This document shows positions 57,841 to 64,000 of a stretch of DNA of 64,000 nucleotides, one piece after another; position 1 is the first letter of the stretch, and each line of letters begins with the position of its first letter. The stretch comes from Amphiura filiformis (Eukaryota; Echinodermata; Ophiuroidea; Amphilepidida; Amphiuridae): positions 85,938,148 through 86,002,147 of the forward strand of contig NC_092630.1 of the NCBI RefSeq assembly GCF_039555335.1, read 5' to 3'. Made by a program: the position numbers and the translations under genes. Below the pieces are notes generated by a model. It was not told the origin of the DNA and searched no databases. It saw only the letters and a list, made by a program, of their open reading frames with translations.

Positions 57841-58641
57841 TTACGCTTTTTTGGTATTACCAGCACGTGGAGATTTAACATTTTTAACAGGTGAGGAAGT
57901 CGCTTTTGGCGAGCCAATCAACAGAGTACCATCATCATTCAGAGACGCTAAACTACTGAAACTATTTGAAGTCTCAATACCAGAACTCGAGGTGCTGAAT
58001 AGATGACACTCGGAGTAGTTTGGCACCCCACAAGCTTCACAAATCCATATAACCTTAGAGTTGTCCAGGTTTTCATAAGTGTGGGTCGACATCCCCATAC
58101 ATGCAGTATGGTACCAGCACATACAGCTGTCACACCTAATACCTTTTTGACCCCACTTTACCGCTAACGAGCAAACCTGGCAAGGGAACTTAGGTTTATA
58201 TGGACCTGGGTTCACTTCAACATCATGAGCATTTATCATAAGCAAGATATGTAAATACGAAAGTACAAGTTTATTATTGGTATTTATGTACTGTGGAGAG
58301 TGCTTAACAACACTGAAATTGCGTGTAAGATGTGCTGCACGCAATGTAACTTGTTTGGCCAACACCATTGACACCGCACTTTCATTGAACGAAATAGAGT
58401 GCCAGGTTGACCTTGGAAGTGCATATTGGTTGTAATGCTCCAGGTGAGAACCTAGAGTGATATCAAACATTGACAATGAACATGTATGAAATGCATTGTA
58501 GGCGTTTAATGGGTGTGACCTATTGGGATGATTCACACCTTGACTTTCAGCAGATAAGGCATCATAAACATTGAATTTAGTTTTCAAAAATACAAGTTTA
58601 AGCAGCAAGTAAAGCGTAGCTGTAGTAATGGTTAGCTTCAT
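57841..58641 (-). CDS. LINE N-terminal protein: hydrophobic start, 2A-like motif, PHD finger
   Basis: 266 residues. It starts MKLTITTATLYLLLKLVFLK, a signal-like hydrophobic stretch. At residues 140-147 (58201-58224) stands DVEVNPGP, which fits the 2A consensus DxExNPGP that makes ribosomes skip the Gly-Pro bond. Right after it lies a C4HC3 PHD finger (154-207: CQVC, CDSC, WYHTAC, WICEAC), which in other proteins reads histone tails. The C-terminus is Ser-rich, then basic (KNVKSPRAGNTKKA). The TAA stop at 57838-57840 is in the same frame as the endonuclease region, so this may be the N-terminal part of one long ORF broken by a nonsense change, or a true ORF1. 2A sequences in CR1-type LINEs of sea urchin and amphioxus are established knowledge; the link here rests on the motif. 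Confidence 0.82.
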   Translation of the reverse strand: MKLTITTATLYLLLKLVFLKTKFNVYDALSAESQGVNHPNRSHPLNAYNAFHTCSLSMFDITLGSHLEHYNQYALPRSTWHSISFNESAVSMVLAKQVTLRAAHLTRNFSVVKHSPQYINTNNKLVLSYLHILLMINAHDVEVNPGPYKPKFPCQVCSLAVKWGQKGIRCDSCMCWYHTACMGMSTHTYENLDNSKVIWICEACGVPNYSECHLFSTSSSGIETSNSFSSLASLNDDGTLLIGSPKATSSPVKNVKSPRAGNTKKA

Positions 58642-58800
58642 GTTTCCCTGGTGATTGAAACATCGATGAAATAAACCACCAAGGGGCCAGGCGCCACACC
58701 AGCGCTACTTGTTTTACTCACAACCAGCCGAACCGTCTCCCATGGGTAGCTAGCACATCATTGTAAATACACCGGTCGCCATCTTGAAGTTCCAGATGAG

Positions 58801-59556
58801 ACACATGTATGTACACACAAAAAGTTGGATTTAAGATGGAATAAAATCCGTTCCACTCGAAAAAACCATCCAAAAACAATCACAAGGATATATATTTTCG
58901 GTGGTATAGGAAAATAATTAACGATGCCTGAACTAAAATGTGGAATTTTTAGATGGAATATTCCACAATCACCGCGATCTCGAAGAGCAACCTCTCCTCA
59001 CGAACAGCGCCCTCAGTCATTCTACTGAAATTAATTTTCATGCATGCATGATAAGCTTAAAACTTTTTGTTAATAAATACATTACGGCAAAATCATTTCG
59101 TTCGTGCAAGCCTTCCCTACAATTCAACTGCTTCTTTTTATGCTTGAATGACATTTATATAAATTGCACCTACCGTTTGTCATCTTGACGTCATATCTTG
59201 CTGCATAATGAATGAAAACAATGACAATTTTCTCCACTGACAGACACTCCGTTAATGCGTTTTTGCTGTAGACGTGTTGCCGGAAGTTATGATGCTAAAT
59301 TTGAACTGTATGATGGGAAGGCAAATCAACCTGTGACCCAATTGCGGCGAGTTGTCCACTATTTACGTAACACGTGCGTTGGGTACACACTAGACTTCTC
59401 CGTAGTCCACTTGCCCATTTTGCATACTTACTCTGGCCATTACATTTAAAGCATAAAACTCTGATTTATATTGATTTGTGTGCAACTGATAGATTTTCAC
59501 ATCTGTATCTGATCTTTTCAGTCACCGCACTCCCTCTGTTTGTTAGCTATCAATAA
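58801..59556. other. Spacer
   Basis: No gene or element recognised. Confidence 0.5.
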
Positions 59557-59823
59557 GGGAGCGATCGTTATTTATGGCAGGGGGGGGGGGATGGGTAAAT
59601 TTAGGGGGGAACCTGAAATTTGTTTGTGGTCTTGAGGGGGGAACCTGAAATTTTTAGTTGAACCAGGAGGGGGGATTGTTAAATTTTAGATGGAGAAAAT
59701 TGGGAAAACAAGGGGGGTACGCGAAAATTTTGAGTGGACGCGAGGGGGAACGCGAAATTTTTTGTTGATATTTTTGCCAAAACACCCATTCCCCCCCCCT
59801 GCCGTAAATAACGATCAGTCCCT
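59557..59823. mobile_element. Foldback MITE (GATCGTTATTTA-GGCAGGGGG ends)
   Basis: GATCGTTATTTATGGCAGGG and CCCCTGCCGTAAATAACGAT are inverted repeats, with an outer AGGGA/TCCCT. The interior has four G-run blocks alternating with CCTGAAATTT and CGCGAAATTTT words. Confidence 0.85.
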
Positions 59824-61051
59824 AAACTGGTACCCGGTAGATTCCAAAATCATAATTGTTCAGTATTAAAGTGAGCCATTACAATTATGCAAGATAATGT
59901 TGCATTCAGTTACTTTTATTGTCACTAATTATCTGATATTTTTAACTCTTTATGACCATTTTACTATTGAATACTTTAATTTTAATAAACATCAGTATAA
60001 TTTTGAGTTCAACGAAATGATAACATATTTTTAATAAAATTCGACTATGGCATAGGCCTAGTAGGTACACACTGAAAAAGCATTGGCCGCAGGCTACTGG
60101 CCGTATTAATTCGAATTTGATAGGTTTTCTTCATAAAATGATAAGATGATACATAGTATCTTTCATAGTTTTTCACTATCAATAGGCCTGAGTTTGTCCC
60201 CTTTACAGTTTGAGCTGAACTTGAGTCGTTTTAGGGGCCTATTCAATTCAAGGCTGTTGAATGATTAAAAACCAAACCAAGGCTATACAAGTATACAGCG
60301 GGTTTTTTTCCCTGTATATAGAACATACATTCCTTTAGTAAACTTTGATGTTGATGAAAAATCCAATTTGGAGGATGGCTTTAAAGGAACTATCAGTAAT
60401 TCTATCGAAATCTACACAAAATCATCAAAAATTAGTTTACTTTTTTTTTTATAAAGAGGGCATATAAAGCTAACATTACAGTTATACCGCGGTACTCGTC
60501 AAGTTCAAAAGAATACTCGCTGATAAAATTTACTATAAAAAGTTGTAATGCATGATAGGCCTAAGTGATGATAACTTAAAAAAACACACCCTTGTTGAAA
60601 TTGCTTAAATTGTTCATGAAACTCGAACATTTTAAACCCATCCAAAGATAACATGCATGGAGTTTGTTAGCTCGACTTGACACGATTTATAAGTCATACT
60701 TTGGTCAAATAAACTCTTTTCTCCGGGTCTTTTCTATCAGAAATATGTCAAGGAATGGAACTAGATTTTTACATTATATTTCAGATGATTGAGCTCAGTA
60801 ATACATCAACGAATAGAGGTTATCCGTGTTCTATAAGTTGCATATCCTATCAGCGACTACTAGACTATAGCTTGGCTAGGACTTTCAAAAGAAGAACCTG
60901 CATGTGCAACCATGACTGCTTCAAAATAGCCTGCCAAAGTCACGCAGGTAACTCTGATGTCGTGCAATGAATTGGTTTGAATGAGGAATACTACGGGATT
61001 AATCAGCGCCTTTTGTTAGAAGTCACGCATGAGTATAGTGGATAACCTCTA
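59824..61051. other. Spacer
   Basis: AT-rich, no gene. A short inverted pair (GAGGTTATCC at 60814; GGATAACCTC at 61040) may be chance. Confidence 0.45.
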
Positions 61052-61059
61052 TGTCTTCC

Positions 61060-61567
61060 CAGGGTTCGGTTTTTGCCGACAAAAACCCGTTTTTGCCGGA
61101 AAAGTGGCAATAACTGGCAAAAACCTATTTTTGCCTGGTTTAAACCGGCAAAACCGGCAAAACTGGCAAAAACTGGCAAAAACCCATATATAGTCACTCA
61201 AATATTAACAAGTACACAGAAAGTTCATTAACAGCAGTAAACATACAACTTTTAATGAATCATTCAACATATTTTTTGTCTCATCAAGTCCTTAAAATAA
61301 AAAAGTGTTGAATTTGATATGCCACATTTCAGTTAATATCAGGGGGTTATGCGCCATTGAGCAATGAAAACGCATGCCTTTAATTTCTTAATATGTTACT
61401 TATAATTACCAAATCTGGCCTTGTTACACTCAGGAAATTATTTTTTTAAATTTCATAATTCGTTTTGAGATAAAAAAAAAATCTGAACTTTAAATCACTT
61501 TTGTAGTTTTTGCCATTTTTGCCGGCAAAAACTATTTTTGCCAAGCGGTTAAAACCTGCGAACCCTG
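61060..61567. mobile_element. hAT-type non-autonomous element, 8-bp duplication
   Basis: TGTCTTCC stands on both sides (61052-61059 and 61568-61575). Ends CAGGGTTCG and CGAACCCTG. Subterminal GGCAAAAAC/TTTTTGCC words are repeated many times at both ends, as transposase-binding repeats often are in hAT elements. 508 bp, no ORF. Confidence 0.92.
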
Positions 61568-61575
61568 TGTCTTCC

Positions 61576-62869
61576 AATTCATGAAAACAAATAGATAATC
61601 AGCTTATCGGATTAAAAGCTTAGAGGGAAGGTCTTGCTGTTCAGCGAGTGTTTTTAATTATCAGCAGGTTTTCTCCAAATTCATTCTCTAATGTACATAT
61701 TATTCCACAATCAATGTTGTGTGAAAAAACAATTATGCTAGTGAACAATACAGTTGTAATAATTGCTAACGAAATGATCTTGAATTTAGTCTTTGGCATA
61801 TTAAACCAGGAAAGTTGAGACAACATGTTACCTCAAATTTTTAAGTAACGTGTAGAAATCTCCTGCATATCCTTTTCAAATTTACACATCTCATCCCGCA
61901 TGTCAACCTATCTCCTCATCATGGATATCGCTACTTGGCCTTTCCTTGGCGCGCTTTTCAAATGGACTGATGAAAGCATGCTTGACTCAGTCCTGAAAGA
62001 TATTCAGTAGATAGGAAATAAGATTCCTTTCTCTTTTTTTTTAATAGATATTAAAAACAAAATAAAACAGGTTTTAGGGAAGAAAGGTAAATATGCTGAT
62101 GTTACATTGTGACTTTCATTTGCACTTGACTAGGAAACTTATTGCAATCAAATGGGGAAATTCAAGATCAAACAAATCGAAACACATTACCTGTTCAATA
62201 TTCTCTAGAAAATCACAGGATATGATTATTTCCATTTCATCATCTGTATGAGTAGAACATTTAGCATTAATTGGGTATCTAGACCTAAAATGTATCTGTC
62301 TTTATGCTCATCCATATCCTCTCCATATAATATCTCAGCTCTTCCCTGAAAATCTATTCTTTTCAATGTTGTTATTTGGGCATTAGGCCTATGATAAAGT
62401 TAATTAAAGAAAGTTAGTTAAAGTTAAAAAACAAACTAGTTTACAAATAACTTTGTATAAAAAATGGAACTTTGTATAATTTTCACTTCCTACAAGCATG
62501 ACAAGCATTCCATATTTCCCCACAGACTACAGACTGCAGATAGTATTCTGATATCTCATTGGTCAGTAAGCATGGTAAGTGGAAAAGTTAAAGAACTTTT
62601 GACTATAGAATATGACATTATCGTGTGTTTCTAGACTTTTGGAATCCCAGATGAGTCGAAGAAATGAAGAACTCAATATTTTTCTCTTTTTTATATTATT
62701 ATTTGATAAATTGATTGATTAATTGGTTCAATTTCGGATTTTATCTCCTGTGTATTGATTAGTGGTTTAAGTTTATTATTATTTTAATTTTGGATGTTTT
62801 TTTTTTTCAAATATTATTTATGATTATTTACATGAATATTCTTCTTATGTAAAAGTAAAAAATAATGAT

Positions 62870-62870
<1 letters not shown>
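61576..62870. other. Spacer
   Basis: AT-rich unique sequence; nothing recognised. Confidence 0.5.
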
Positions 62871-63054
<184 letters not shown>

Positions 63055-63283
63055 TTTTGTTTGAAAAAAAAAATATATATATATATTATAAACCATGCTA
63101 ACAGGGAAGTGAGATAGCGTAACGTAATATATGAATGGGTGACCCACTGTAAAACTTTGCATAATTGATTGACTGGCGAACAGGTAGTCGCAGCAATCAC
63201 ATCATACCCAGAGTGATGCAGTAGTGTGTAAATTGATACATTATGTTGGCTTGTGATTACGTAAAAAGGATAGTGTTATGAGC

Positions 63284-63292
63284 TATTAAAAG
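63284..63292 (+). promoter_or_regulatory. Possible TATA-like box of the SH3 gene
   Basis: TATTAAAAG about 210 bp before the ATG, with an initiator-like TTCACATCAC about 30 bp further on. Position is plausible; not proven. Confidence 0.28.
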
Positions 63293-63497
63293 ACTGCTCC
63301 GCGATACGACGACTTCACATCACAACACAGTGTGCAGTCAGAATAGCGTAGTTCAAGTTGAAAGTTGAACAGTCCTTCAACATGTCAACATTGTGAGGTA
63401 CAGGAATAACATTTATCTGAATCCCTAGACGGGACAGGAATACAATTCATGTGGAATTCTGTGTGAGAACTTAACGCACAACCACATCATCGTGATC

Positions 63498-63668
63498 ATG
63501 GCGGACACATACGAAGCTAAATTTGACTATGAAAAAGAACGGGATGATGTCTTGAGTTTTCATAAAGGTGAACTATTTGAGATTGTAAACAAGACCAATG
63601 ATAAATGGTGGGTTGCAAAGAGAGTCAGTGATGGAACCATTGGATATGTGCCTTCAGTTTATTTACAG
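63498..63668 (+). CDS. First coding exon of an SH3-domain protein (partial)
   Basis: 57 codons from ATG (context GATCATGGCGGAC) to CAG/GTACGT, phase 0. The product MADTYEAKFDYEKERDDVLS through YVPSVYLQ is one complete SH3 domain: ALYDY-like AKFDY at 7-11, ELSF-like VLSFHKGE at 18-25, DKWWVAKR with the ligand-contact Trp at 37-38, and GYVPSVYL at 49-56. SH3 domains bind proline-rich peptides. The domain starts at residue 4, so the protein has an N-terminal SH3 as in Nck-type adaptors and some others; which protein it is cannot be decided from this exon. The rest of the gene lies beyond the window. Confidence 0.88.
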
Positions 63669-64000
63669 GTACGTCACATTTGTTATGGAATATTATTATG
63701 TAAATTTGGTACTGCCAAGCAGACATAGAATAGATGGGCAAGGTCTGTTTTTCTTTGACAGCTTGTCTAAGCTTCATGGTTGAATTCATTTGAAAGAATC
63801 ACCAATGGCATGACACCAAAGTTTGTTTACTATCTGGGACACAATATTTATATTAAGTTTATTGGGTGAATACATACGATTCATAACCTCATCAATAAAC
63901 GCGATACGTGCGATCCAATCACATTTTAGTTATGTGTGAAAACGGGAATGCAAATCGAGGTCATTAATTAGAGAGTAAAGTTCTGCGCATAGTTTATTTA
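63669..64000. other. Start of intron 1 of the SH3 gene
   Basis: Follows the GTACGT donor; AT-rich, no further exon seen. Confidence 0.6.

Larger units (their letters stand above)
54945..58800 (-). mobile_element. Near full-length CR1/L2-like LINE, minus strand, decayed
   Basis: A ~3.85-kb non-LTR retrotransposon. From its 5' end (about 58800) it has a short UTR with AAGATGGCGACCGG, an N-terminal ORF with a 2A-like motif and PHD finger (58641-57841), an AP-endonuclease region (57777 to about 57000), the RT domain (to about 55740), and the C-terminal region ending about 55030. The 3' end carries AAAGTC repeats. It holds at least two in-frame stops in the endonuclease region, another at the end of RT motif A/B, and about three frame changes between 56200 and 55350, so it is dead but still well aligned with active relatives. 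Confidence 0.9.

Noticed and set aside
57518-58006. 162-codon open frame on the + strand
   Set aside because: It is the antisense shadow of the LINE endonuclease and PHD region, whose - strand reading is clearly the real one.

Overview
The window is a piece of nuclear DNA from an animal, very probably a marine invertebrate deuterostome (echinoderm or hemichordate grade). The evidence is a split gene with GT-AG introns of 1.4 to 14.8 kb, AT-rich sequence littered with the AGGCCTA-type words common in those genomes, LINEs, tRNA-derived SINEs, and dozens of short palindromic DNA transposons. Species cannot be fixed from the sequence alone.

The one clear gene is on the + strand from 4705 to 39155: eight coding exons of a MAPKAPK2/3-type (MK2) protein kinase, the p38-activated kinase that controls stress and inflammatory mRNA stability. 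All splice sites and phases agree and give about 434 residues. The kinase motifs, the p38 phosphorylation sites, the nuclear export segment and the C-terminal basic docking/NLS motif are present. One extra base in exon 1 breaks the frame just before the glycine-rich loop; it is more likely a sequence error or a private allele than the sign of a pseudogene. A second host gene begins at the right edge: a first coding exon (63498-63668) that encodes one SH3 domain and ends at a splice donor.

The rest is mobile DNA and spacer. Left edge: a 5'-truncated LINE with a perfect 12-bp target duplication (139-1447). MK2 introns: TTAA-flanked MITEs, one carrying a Helitron-like insertion; a second Helitron-like element with a 125-bp tandem array; foldback elements; two long-TIR elements; and a 1.06-kb nested palindrome built from mariner transposase fragments. 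Downstream (39-54 kb): a long 3' UTR candidate, SINEs, several foldbacks, hAT MITEs with perfect 8-bp duplications, telomere-like degenerate repeats and a chopped LINE. At 54.9-58.8 kb on the - strand lies a nearly full-length but decayed CR1/L2-like LINE whose N-terminal ORF has a PHD finger preceded by a 2A-like motif. From 58.8 to 63.5 kb: MITEs, a large ATT microsatellite and the probable promoter of the SH3 gene.

Most interesting for follow-up: the nested mariner palindrome, the 2A/PHD LINE protein, two hammerhead-ribozyme-like relics, a core shared by two foldbacks with different ends, and the number of long hairpins inside one kinase pre-mRNA. I did not find a clearly new multi-gene system.
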